Positions 1-12,100 of a stretch of 64,000 bases of DNA are shown here, in pieces. Location of the stretch: NCBI GenBank assembly GCA_002914805.1, contig JXTB01000743.1:85421-149420 (forward strand), read 5' to 3'. The first letter of the stretch is position 1. Every line of letters starts with the position of its first letter. A model generated the notes under the pieces. That model searched no databases. It had not been told where the DNA came from and saw only the letters and a program-made list of their open reading frames with translations. The position numbers and the translations under genes are program-made. This DNA comes from Parasponia andersonii (taxonomy: Eukaryota > Streptophyta > Magnoliopsida > Rosales > Cannabaceae).

Positions 1-5
1 CCGTC

Positions 6-8
<3 letters not shown>

Positions 9-46
<38 letters not shown>
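9..46. repeat. (AT)n microsatellite
   Basis: Uninterrupted alternating AT dinucleotides at the left edge. They lie in what should be intron 3 of P450 gene 1, just upstream of its exon 4. Confidence 0.95.
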
Positions 47-48
<2 letters not shown>

Positions 49-132
49 CTAACTAATTTAGGAAAGGGCTAATCTGCTCTCTTCATATACATTTTTGTTA
101 TTGTTTTTTTTATTAGTATAATTATGGTTTAG

Positions 133-1537
133 GTTCGTACCCACAAGAAAGAACAGGAGAAGATATAAAGTGGACAATGAAATCAAAGGAATATTACGTG
201 ATCTAATTCGAAGGAAAAAACAAGCCATGCAAAATGAAGAATTGGATTTATTGGGTTTACTACTACAAAACACCAAATTAGGAGATCAGTTTGTTGATGA
301 TAATAATTGTTTGACTATTGACGACGTGATAGAGGAGTGCAAATTGTTCTACATCGCTGGCCAAGAGACCACGGCCAACTTGCTGACATGGACCATGATC
401 GTTTTGTCTATCCATCCCAATTGGCAAGAGAAGGCAAGAGAGGAGGTTCTCCGATTGTGTGGAAAGGAAACCCCTAATCTTGACACCATTCATCACCTCA
501 AGATTGTAAGTTATAACTAATTTCTTATGGTCTTTGAGATCAATTTAACTATCAGCGTTAATGCTTTAATTTAATTCTCTCAACGTACTTATTTTACTCT
601 CTTCGATAATTCTTTGTCTAATCTTTAAATTCAGGAATGAAATCACATGATCCCACTACAGATTTAATTTTAATAAAGGACTGAGATTTGTTTAGTTAAA
701 CATGATATAATTTGTTTCAATATGTGTATTATAGTATATCAGTATTGCTAACAGCAGTCCCTATATCCACCTTGTTATTCCACTTATTCAAACAAGGTAA
801 AACAGTTGTGTTATCCGAACATATGAAGAGCATACGTGCCAATAAATAAAAAAGACTTTTTGACAAAGAAGTTGTTATAGAGTTGTTAGCTTTCCTCTTT
901 TTTTCGAAAATATTAAATATTAGTATTAAAAAAAGTTCATAGAACGTAATGGAACACGGACTAAAACAACTTTTGAAATTAAAAAAGATTGCACCTTTCA
1001 CAAATTGAAGAGTCAAATGTCTGAAAGCTGAAATTATAAAAAATAATTAAGCCAAGTTTAATATGGGTTTAGCTCATGGAATGAGTTTTTTTTTTCCTTC
1101 TTGGTTAGGTATCAATGATATTGAACGAAGTTCTAAGGTTATATACACCGTTGGGTGTTCACCTTCGATACACCAAACAAGAAACCAACATTGGAGGAAT
1201 GTCGATTCCGGCAGGAGTTGAAACAGTGCTTTGTATACTCTCCATTCACCATGATCCCAAACTCTGGGGAGACGACGCCGGAGAATTTAATCCCGAAAGG
1301 TTTTCCGAGGGAGTAGCCAAATCATCAAAACATGATAAGATTGCCTTTTACCCGTTTGGATGGGGGCCAAGAATATGTTTAGGCCAAAGCTTTGCCATGA
1401 TTGAGTCAAAGATGGGTTTGGCTATGATTCTTCAACATTTCTCATTTCAGCTCTCTCCTTCCTACACTCATGCTCCTTGGAATGGCATTACACTTCAACC
1501 ACAACATGGAGCTCCCATTATACTTCATCGTCTTTAA
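133..1537 (+). CDS. CYP72-family cytochrome P450, last two exons (gene 1, 5' part outside window)
   Basis: This is the C-terminal part of an ER-anchored, haem-thiolate P450 monooxygenase. The penultimate exon is 133-505 (acceptor AG at 131-132, donor GT at 506) and the last exon is 1109-1537, ending in TAA. Both are open and in phase. The first exon carries the I-helix oxygen-activation motif AGQETT; the second carries the ExxR helix (NEVLR), the PERF-type motif (NPERF) and the haem loop [11 protein letters not shown] with its Cys ligand. Exon sizes (373 and 429 bp) match exons 4 and 5 of the two complete genes downstream, so exons 1-3 should lie left of base 1. CYP72A members hydroxylate triterpenes, iridoids or gibberellins; the substrate here cannot be read. 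The membership comes from motif and C-terminal resemblance, so CYP749 or another CYP72-clan family is less likely but possible. Confidence 0.93.
506..1108 (+). other. Intron 4 of P450 gene 1
   Basis: AT-rich 603-bp intron with GT at the left end and AG (1107-1108) at the right, preceded by a T-rich tract. I see no gene in it. Confidence 0.85.
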
Positions 1538-2311
1538 TTTAAAATAATATATATGCTTAATTTGAACGACCCCCTAATCATAATATAAGTAGTGGATATT
1601 TTTCATACGTAAATAAATATTTCCTTTCTTTTTGTTGAATAATATTATAATTTATGCGCACAATTTTTCAGTTTAGATTCACTTCCAATATCGTGTGCGA
1701 AAACAGCGAACCTTACAACTCAGTATTGATATGGCTATATATTTGAGATGCGTGTTCATATATAGTTGATTTCATATCAATAATTTCTGGACAATTTTTT
1801 TCACATGCTTTATATGCAGCCAAATAGTTGCCAAAATCAAGTTACCTCTGCGTATAGAATGTGAAATAACCTTCGATGGAGGTGCTCAAATTGTACCCGT
1901 TACTAACCAAACTGACTCAAGCAAAAATGGGATAACGTCAAAAATACTGTGACTTTCTAACTTTGCTTCAAAAACTAACGTATAATTTTTGAATTTTGCA
2001 AACTAATGCTCAGATATTTAAAGACAATAATATCTCTCGTTAACTTAATAAACTTATTAAACACTGAAATAAATCCCCCTTATATGTGTATATATAAGAT
2101 GGAAATGGCCAGTCCAATTTTCTTGCCAAATTACTTGTCTAACCAACGGATTGTCACATCATTTAAATTTTGAAAATATAAAATATCAAAATTAAGAAAT
2201 ATAACTAGTTAGTTTTCGAATTTGTATAATGTAGTTGGCATTTTATTATTGGTCCAATGTGGAGTTTAGGCAACAAAAAAAAAAAAAAGAAGGGGGAAAG
2301 AAAAAAGGGAA
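1538..2311. other. Intergenic, 3' flank of P450 gene 1
   Basis: AT-rich sequence after the stop codon. It presumably contains the 3' UTR, but I see no coding or repeat structure I can name. Confidence 0.6.
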
Positions 2312-2800
2312 GGAAAATATCAAAAATCCCCGTATATTTTAGCAAAATAGCAGTTTCTAGCATGTGCATTTAGAAATAAAAAATCTAACCCCTTATTTTG
2401 TGAAATTATATCAAGTGTATCCCTTCTAACAAATTTCTATCGATTTTGTCAATTTGTTTTTACCTAAAAAATGGCTAAAATACCCCAGGTCAAATAATAA
2501 AATTATCCATTAAACTTACAACCAAAACAACTGAATGCCAAAAACTCGAATTCATTATTTAAAAATTATGTTTTTCATTAAATTTTTTTTTTTGGTGTTT
2601 GTTGTAGAGTAACGGATCAGGTAATAAAAATATTTGAACAATTTTGGCTAAGAATAATAATGTCATTTCACAATCTAATTAGATGCAAAGAATGATTTTG
2701 ATCTTATAATTTGACAGCTTGAAGGTATATCTTTTTTACATATCATGGAAATTTGTATTTTGCTATAACAGATGGGTGCTTTTCGGTATTTACACCAAAA
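2312..2800. repeat. MITE-like repeat, copy A
   Basis: The two ends are imperfect inverted copies of each other: the left end has TAGCAAAATAGCAGTTT, and the right end read in reverse has TAGCAAAATACAAATTT. The interior segment around 2420-2450 (CCCTTCTAACAAATTTCTAT) recurs with changes at about 50407-50430. Two diverged copies with terminal inverted repeats suggest a small non-autonomous DNA transposon. Exact ends and target duplication are not resolved. Confidence 0.5.
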
Positions 2801-4279
2801 AAAATATTATTTTAATCTAATATCACGACTGCAACAAAAGATAGAAAAGAAAGAAAAAAAAAGGAGAAAAATCTTGTAATCAAATAATTGTCTCTATATA
2901 ATTAGTTATCACATCCCATGTTTAAGTTTGAGTCTCAAATTCTCCAATCCCTTTAAATAAATAAATAACTTTCTTATGATCTATTGACATTATCAATAAC
3001 AAGCAATAATGCATTAAGTAACGATCATCAAGTACTATTATTGTCAATTATTATACCACATAAAAAAAAATCATGGAGTTTTAAAAATTGTTATGCCATT
3101 ATCAATTAGCTAATTGACAATGACATAATCTTTGTCTTAGTAAATCTTACCTATTTCTTTTAAATAGAATAGTACAAAAGGATATAACAACTTGTAATTA
3201 TTTTATAGAGGAAATTTGATTTTTTATGGTATTTTTTCAAAAAAAAAAAAAGAAAAATCTTAGAATTTGAAATTATTCTGAAAAATTCCAGATTTAATTA
3301 TAAAAATATCACTTTTAAAAATATTTAGAAAAATATCATTTTTAATTAATTTATGAAATACCTAAGATAATTAGTCGAATTACTTGAAATAATTTGAAAA
3401 ATTAATTCAAATAATTGGATTGGTTGCTCTAAATAATTAAATTGGTTATCTCGATTACTATGAAAAATCAAATTTAAAAAATGATATTTTTTAAATATCT
3501 TTTTATAGTTCATTTTTCTAATAATACTCTTAAAAGTGATATTTTAAATCACTTCGGAATTTTTTAATTTTTGATATTTTAACATCTACCTCCCGTGTGT
3601 ACCATAGATTCTTTGGAATCCCGGTACCGGGCGCTCCAATAGGGGGTTTTTTTTTTAACTTAGGACTGCTCCCCGTGCCGGAATCGCTACTTCCTATATA
3701 AATAAACTAACCGAAAATTTCTTACAGATATAGGCAAATTAGACCTAGTGAAGTCGTCAATACTATCATATGAAGTTTGTACTACTAATGGAGTACAAGC
3801 TACAATCATATTAAAAAATAGATACGACCATATTAATATTCCATAAGCAAGTGGTTAAGCATTGAGACGACAATTTACCAACTTCGGTACGTATAGTCTT
3901 TTATTTTTATTTTTATGTCCTTTTTGATAAGTCCCTATCATAAAATGTTTCCGAAAATCAATATAATATTTTGGGCATTCAGTATTCGACTAGAGATGAT
4001 AAAGTTCACGTGTCCTTGACACCTTGGATTGCCAAATGTTTTATGGTATCCGCTGGAGTGTGAGATAAAAGGGTGAACTCCAAATAAAAAAATAAAAAAC
4101 CATTCAATGGCACGTAAATTTAAAAATTTAGACTCTGCAAAATAAAAAATTAAGATTAAAATTTTCTAAAAAATGATATGTTAGACTGATTTTTTGAATA
4201 TTTTTAACAAATATAAAATAATAATACTATCAAAATTAAGGAAAATAATGAGGACTAATTTAATTTTAATAAAGAATAT
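2801..4279. other. Intergenic, homologous to the region upstream of gene 3
   Basis: No coding sequence. Blocks at about 3007-3150 (with CAATTAGCTAATTGA) and 3870-3990 (with ATGTTTCCGAAA and TTTGGGCATT) have diverged counterparts at about 37040-37200 and 38030-38180. This indicates that intergenic DNA was duplicated along with the P450 genes. Confidence 0.5.
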
Positions 4280-5075
4280 TACTGTCTGTTTGTTACCAAA
4301 AAAGTTTATAAAATTATGGATTAAAATGTCGCGAAATTTATCGATATTATCGCGACAATATCCGTATTTTGAAGTATTGATATCGATACTAAGTAGAAAG
4401 ATAATTTTTTCTGTGTATACGTGAAATATCCCTAAAATGTTGATAATATCAAGAATATATCGATATTGGTAAAATATCGGTAAAAAATATGTTAATATCA
4501 AGATATTTATAGATATTGCCGCGACAATATCATTAACATCTTGAAATGTCGACTAAAATATCAATAATTTTTTTTTTCAAATCTTCTTTTTTTTTAATAA
4601 TAAAAATGGTAGTAGAAAATATAAATAAATTATAGATTTCTCTCTACAATATATCAGCAAAGGTTTGAAACTTCTTGTACTTATATTTGCACCATTTTTA
4701 ATTATTGAAATTCTTGCAAAACTTATTATATTTTTAATTTCTCTAAGGTCTCGTGGCCTTTGAAAGAAGTTTTACCATTATGAGCTTCGGAGAGCTTGTA
4801 CTAGCCTATATTATTATCAAATGAAATTCGAACATTTTTTTACTATATATGTATATCTTTTTGTCTTATATATTATAAATAGAATTTTTTGTTTAAAAAA
4901 TAAAACTTAGTATAAATTATGCAGTATTAATTATTTAAGCATTTTTTAGAAATTCTATTGCAAATTTTTAGTTTTAAGACAAATTTCAGTAATTTCTCGG
5001 AATATCTTCAACATCTACATTATCTGTAAAATCAAATCTCGACATCAATGCTGATATCGACATTTTAATCATTAC
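4280..5075. repeat. TATCG-rich, partly palindromic repeat
   Basis: Dense interspersed motifs such as ATCGATATTATCGCGACAATATC and their inverted versions (GATATTGCCGCGACAATATC near 4513) are scattered through an AT-rich background. It looks like a degenerate dispersed repeat; the class is unknown. Confidence 0.35.
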
Positions 5076-6139
5076 ATAAAATCAGTACTGGGTGTTAATT
5101 TTAGCAAATTCTTAATCTTAAATATTATTTTACAGAATCCAAACTTCAATCTTTAAACTATAAAATACCCAAATGTTAGAATATTTTTTATAACTTATTC
5201 TATGTAATTTATATATACATATATGTTTTATATCTCATGGATTCCCCATGCCCAGCTACTATTGGTATAGTTTCCAATCCCAACCATGGTGCACGAATGC
5301 GATCATGGATGCCAATGATAGGCAAGCTAATTCTATAAATTTTGATTGTTCGGACGAGGATCATAGTGAAATTAACGTTTGTCAAATAATACGTGCTATT
5401 TAGTTATCTTGAAATACTAAATGATAGAATTTCACACATAAGTGACTACAACAAAAGCAAAAATATGTCGGTATCAGCAGAAATACTTGTAGTCTAAAAC
5501 TTTTTGATAAAATTTTTACTTTTAAAAGATATTTAAATACTATTAAATTTCTGAAACTTCACTGAAATTTTGGTGAAAGTTTTGTCCTCGCTAGAAGAAA
5601 GCTTTTGTAGTAAATATTTTACAAGGACCAAAGAAACTATTAAAAGATATTAATTCAGCTGAGTCCACCGTATTATCTATAGTAAACTTCCAATCACATT
5701 CTACAAAAGAAAGCTAGTTAGTGAACCTCAAACGACGAGAGCTTCTCTACGGAGTATTTGCCTTGCTAAATATAACATCATTGCTACACTCGTTCATGTT
5801 AAATTAGTTAATGAAGTCAATTATTTAAGAATTTTCATCCAAAAAAAAATTCAATTAAGGATGTCGGATCTGGACCCTTCTTTTATGAACTCATGACAAG
5901 AAAGAAATCACGTACGCACCAAAGTATATTAGGGAAATTCCATTGCATTATGGTACGAGGCTGCACTATATAATATTAAAGGTACCTATAATTAAATAAT
6001 ATCAGATAGTACAGAGAGAAGGGTCAATGCTGGCCATAAATTTGAGAACGAGTGTTCGAGTCATGTAAAACTAATCAGTTTCTGGTCTCTCTTAATTTAT
6101 TCCAACCTCAAACTTCAATTTCTTAGCCCAAAATTGAAC
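5076..6139. other. Intergenic, promoter side of P450 gene 2
   Basis: AT-rich, with no gene seen. The last 200 bp align by eye with the sequence just upstream of gene 3, including the TATA-like element and a shared GGCCATAAATTT block. Confidence 0.5.
5967..5974 (+). promoter_or_regulatory. TATA box candidate of P450 gene 2
   Basis: TATATAAT, about 170 bp upstream of the start codon, embedded in GCACTATATAATATT. Gene 3 keeps the matching GCACTATATTAATATT at a similar distance, and conservation between paralogs supports it. Confidence 0.45.
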
Positions 6140-9100
6140 ATGGAAAAATATCTTTTCGAAACCCTTGTGTTGTCTTCGGTATTTTTAGTTCTATATTCTC
6201 TTCTCAAAGTTGTATACAACATTTGGTGGAGACCACTTTACTTAGAGAAGCTCTTAAGGGACCAAGGCATCAGAGGAACCTCTTACAAGCTTTTAAGTGG
6301 TGACATGGGAGAGATCAGACGGTCCATCTTGGAAGCACGGTCCAAGCCAATGTCCCTAAACCACCACATCGCGCCACGCGTCTTCCCATTCTTCCACGAC
6401 ATGATGCAAAAATATGGTAATTAATCAGTGCATCTAGCTAGTTAAGCTACCTCTATACATATTAAAATCTATTTGTGTTCTATGTATTGATTAATCTTGT
6501 ATTTAGTACATATATATATATATATATTTACAAATAATTTGTTATATAAACATTTTCATTCTAATTTTAATAATTTTGAGTTCAGGCAGAGTGTGTATGA
6601 TTTGGATTGGAACAAAACCGAGGGTGATAATAGGGGATTCAGAGCTAATAAGATTGATATTAGCAGACAAGAATAATGACTTTGTGAAGCCACCAATTCT
6701 AAACCCTCTCGCGGGTTTTCTTCATGTGGGAGTAGCGTCCTTGGAAGGAGACCAATGGGCCAAACGCCGAAGACAAATTGCACATGCTTTCCACCTAGAC
6801 AAGTTAAAGGTATATATGTACCTTTTTTTTTTTCAAAAAAAAAAATCATAAATTAGCTTAAATTAACAATTGAAAGAACATTTACATTCAGTATTATTAG
6901 TTACATATTTTGATTAAGAAGTTACTAATTAATGAACAGGGAATGGTGCCATCTTTTTCAATCAGTTGCTCCAACTTGATTGATAGATGGAGAAGCTTAA
7001 CCGGTGATGGAGGATCATGTGAAGTAGATGTATTATCGGAACTTCAAAATTTCACAGGCGATGCTATTGCTCGAACAGCTTTTGGAAGCAATTACGAAGA
7101 GGGAAAGAAAATATTTGAATTACAAAAGGAGCAAGCTGCTTTGGTCAGTGAAGCCTATTATGGCATTTATGTCCCGGGTTTCAGGTGTGTTTTATATATT
7201 CGTGATCTTACTTTTTATTTTTTTATTTATTTAAAAAGAAAAAGAAAAAACCTCTAGGAAGCACCTTAAACTACTTTGACCCAGGGATCTCATCGAATAA
7301 AAGTCGAATATAAAATTTTTTAGGGGAGGTTTTAACTAATCTCTTTGACATGATTTGAGGTGATATTTCCTTTCTATCCAACTAATGCATTCAATAATTA
7401 AATTCTAAACAAAGAATTTGATCAATATTTAAATTCGTAAGATCGATACAAAGAAACTTAAAAGATAAAAATAAAAATAGAAATCCACTACTTTCGATGC
7501 ATAGACACATGGCCTTTTCTCCTCGTTATGAGATAAGAGGACCATGACTCAAATTTTTAAAAATGTTTCCTAAATCGAAATTATAATACCATGCCTCTAT
7601 TTGCTTCGATTAACTTTCGTTTAATACATTTTTGTGCCCATATGTATTTATGTTTTTTAAGAAAAATACTTTTAAAAAAAAGATAGTACAATAGATTTTT
7701 AATTACAAAGAAGATAATTATAAAAAATTGATAAAAGTACTTAGAAGAAAATTGTACTAAAATTTTAGCGAAATCGACTTACAAAGATTTAAGCAGATTA
7801 CTATTGGTGTATGTTTCGACAAAATTTTATGTTTCAGCGGTTAGCTCGTTGTGACCATCTCTTCGATATTCATTGTTAGTATTTTTTATTCCTCATCAAA
7901 GATCTACAGAGGAACAAATACTACCTTATATACCATGTAAGAAACTACCGTAAATCTAGATTTAGATTTAAGTAGACTAAAATAACAAATATATAAATAA
8001 ATATTACAAACTATCACAAATTTGAGGGTATTAAAACCTCTTTAGATCTAAATCTAGAAGGAAAATTACATCCTCACATAGAAAGATTATTTACAATATT
8101 ACTGAAAATATGAAAGAAAACTGTTAAAAAACTTATACTGGAGAGAGAAGACTCTCCTTCCTGGTAAAAGAGGGACTTATTAATAAAGGTGAACTATTGT
8201 TGTCTGCTGGTGGATAGTAGGATGAATTTTGCTAACAAAGGGCATAAGGAATTCTAGAGAAAAGCAGCTCCCTCTCTCTCTCTCTCCCCCTAAAAGTCTC
8301 TCCTCCATTTGGGATGTCCCTTATAGTTAGTTGCGCTCTCATATATTCATTTCTGTTTACGAGCATTCATAAGGATTTTAATCTCCCCTCCCCTCTCATA
8401 ATTTATCTCTATGTATTCCTTTTTCAGTAATATTTAACTGTTATTGAGGTGTGTAACTCTTATTTGTAGTCAAATGTTATAAATACTATAGGAAATAAGT
8501 ATAGCTTGATTACTTGTTCGTGGACTAGAGTACTTTGTTTTAGGGCAACTAGAGTAGTGCATTTAAATTTTTGATATTTTATTGAAACAAAACTAAGATA
8601 TCTTATAGAATTCTTAAATCTTGTATCATATTATAAGAGTTTTTCAAAGGGAAAAAATTGATTTTACGAAAGTCAAACCAAATAAATATAAGCATTAATT
8701 GGCAACATCCATCGACCAACTACCTGAAGAAAAAAGAAATAAACAACAACAAAAATGTCAACATCAATTTTAGCGTGGGCCCAAATATGAAGACAATTTG
8801 GCATATAAAGCAAAATATATTTAATAAAAAGGTTATAAGAATTTTAGCTCTTAACTACCATCTGAGAACTTTTTCTTGTGCATATTAATTATGCATGGCA
8901 TTTCTTAGTCTATAAATAGGCCATAGGTCTCCATTGGAATCACGGCCAGGGGAGACGAGCAAAAGGTGTCTTGTGAGAAATTGTATATTGCCAAAGTATG
9001 GCAAGAAATTTGGTCGTGTGTGAGTATGAGAATTATGTAATGTCTTGTTAGTGTTAACTAGTCCAATTTAGTTGAATTCAGCTAGTGCTCTAGAGTCTAT

Positions 9101-12100
9101 TTTGTAAGTGTTAGTTTGGGTGTGTTATTTCCTCTTATAAAATATTATGTCTTGATGTACAAAAATTTTCCAATATTTTACACGTATTGTCATAGTTATG
9201 TGTTCAACATGTGATATCAGAGTCGCATCGGTTAGAACTATAAGTGGGGAAGTTTCATCAGAGTAGTCTAACTCTGCAAGTTAATGTCTAAGAAAAACTT
9301 GTTTTGTTATAGTAGAAACTTTACTAACACATAAATGATCTTCAAGTTGTTGGAGGTACAAAGAAACTCAACAACAAAAATTACAACACATAGGCGACTT
9401 ACACGGAATCCTACATGCAAGGTCATAATATCTGGGAAGTCGTTAGTGGTGATGCAGTTACACCACGGGAAGAAGTTACGACTTTGAAATTGTGGAAAGT
9501 AAAGGTGGAAAGACTACATTCTTGATAAAGACCACAGTAGAAAAGAAAATGTTAGAACACGTAAGAAATACAAAGACACCTAAAGAGGCATGAGATACAT
9601 GTTAGGAAGTAAAATAAATTTTATTATTCACTCAAATATTTTTACAAGAGAAAATTCTCAATTTCACTCTTTAAGCTCACTCACTCACTAAAAGTTATGC
9701 TTCTTTCTCTCTTCTCTTCACTCTTAGAAGCTTTGCTTCTTACTTGATGCTTAGAACTCAAATGGGGAGGGGTATTTATACTACATGAGAGACAATGAGA
9801 ATTACACAAATAAATAATTACAAAAATCCTTAAGCCACATATATTTTCTTCTACACACTTCTAATAATAATCTAAGTAATCAAATAATTCACATGCAAAA
9901 AACTAAATCTAACTAATATTAGAAGATTCTAAGTGGAAAGCTTCTTTAATATAAACTTAGGCTTTTTTCTTTTATGAGCTTTGCACTTGGCCTAACTCTA
10001 ACTTATTGGGCCTCATGTTGATGGGTTTAAAACACTTTTTATGAGCTTAAACAAATTTATTTTCAACAATACATTCATTACATTATCATTAAAGAAAAAT
10101 AATACAAGATTACAACTTTTTAAAAATAAGATCTTGTGATTAATCAATACTTAACGCAAGTAAATGCTTTGTGTCGTGGAATTTCTAAATTAGATTCTGA
10201 TGCAAAGATTGCGAAATCTAGAATAAAAAGTATCACGACCAAAATTCTAAAGCCTTGACTTTTAATAATTTTTAGTTGAAACAGTAATAAACTGTATTTT
10301 TCTAAAATTTCAGAAAATTGAGTACTAGAAATTTAAAATTATACTTCTCACAAATAAGTAAAATTCAAGTTTAGGAAATCTCTTATTAATATAGATTTTC
10401 AAGAAAATACTCCACTCAAAGTTTAGAAGAATTCCAATTGATTAATTTAGAAATATTTTTAAATTCATAACATTTAGAGAAATGAGTCAAATTAAAACCT
10501 TAGATTCATTGTTTAAAAATCTACTTAAAATCATTTGTGTTTCTAAGTACTTAATTTAATAGCAATATCATCATCATACATAACTTAGTAAATATACTAC
10601 TATTAGCTAAATAAATTTGACTTAAAAAAAAATGATACAAAGTACGATCCAACCAATAAAGATATGGGAAACGACACACATATGCCAAACAACCTTGATA
10701 AAGTCACCAAGATAATTTTCCTAAAATAAATCAACACTTGAAAGTGGGAATAAATAAGGGGAACACATGAATGCTTAAGTAGAATCGATTGCAAGTTTTA
10801 TATGTAAGAAAATATACTCACGTTGAAGGTTCTGCATGGTTAGTGTTCCATTCCAAATAGTTCACAAAACTCAAGTGGAAATCATAGTCCAACGGTTCAA
10901 ACATTCGAAACTATTGTAAAACATCCATCAAAACTAGTAGATATCTATTCAAGCCAACATATAACCATATATACAATCATGATGTCTGAAGTGTCCTAGT
11001 AGATCACTCATAAGTCTGAGCCATCTAAAGAGGCGCTGTAAGTTTGATCACCCCATATGGGCATCGTAAGTTCGACGGCCGCGTAAGTATGTGAGTGCAC
11101 GCAAATACTATATGAATGACAGAATAAGGATATGTACCATTTCCACAAAATCTCAAAATATCCATGCAATATTCTTTAATCAAATCATTTTTAGTCCTCA
11201 AAACTGAGCTCTCAAACTATTTTCAATTTTCTAAAAATTTCGACATTATAACAGCTATTTTTTTTTCAAAACCCCAAAATCTAATTTCCTGCAAAAAATA
11301 ATCCAAAACAATATATATGATATGCCAACTAGTATGACGTGTCTCCCAGGCAGTTCATATCTCAAATCAGGTCAAAAATGGACATAAACATAATTTTTAT
11401 AGATTATTTCACGAAATTATATTTATTGAAAATATGTAAAATTCATAAATTAAATTAATTTTAGAATCAAGTAATCGAATCCCTACCTTAAATTAGTAGT
11501 TATAATGAGATGGCGACGCTAGAAAAGTCCTCTATTCATCGGCTGGTTATTCAGACAGTCGTTTTTGGATCCTGTCACGTTCACTTGAAAATTTGATTTT
11601 TCAAACGGAGCCTCAAATTGATAAATGACCACCACCACTGAATTCAGAGCACCTAGATACATTGGGTTAGACATAAATTTTATCGAAAACAAGTCCCGAT
11701 GTGGGACCAACCTGTGGCACACAAAAATGGTGCAATTCACAAGCTATTTTTTCGATTTTCGTGTCATTTCAAAAAATAATGATATTTTATATCAGAATTT
11801 ATGTTTCGATCTCACTGAGTCCAAATTCGAAGTCAGAACTCAATTTTGAGGTCCCTAGAATTAAATGGGCTCAAAAATCCAAAAATTATAAAAATATCAC
11901 TTCTGGAAAATAATTAGAAAAATGCCATTTTTTCACTTCAAAAATTAACTCGCTCCCAAACTCCATTTCAACGCTTCAAAACTATAAGTTTTCTTGTTTC
12001 AACCTCCTCTTTCACGTGGTGTAATTTTCACGGGCAAAATATCCCAATTCCAAAATAATTACGAAAATACCATAAAAATTAAATATTATAAAATTACTAT

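Noticed and set aside
4181..4501. Overlapping frames on both strands in AT-rich DNA
   Set aside because: Ile/Leu/Phe/Lys-rich translations typical of non-coding AT-rich sequence.
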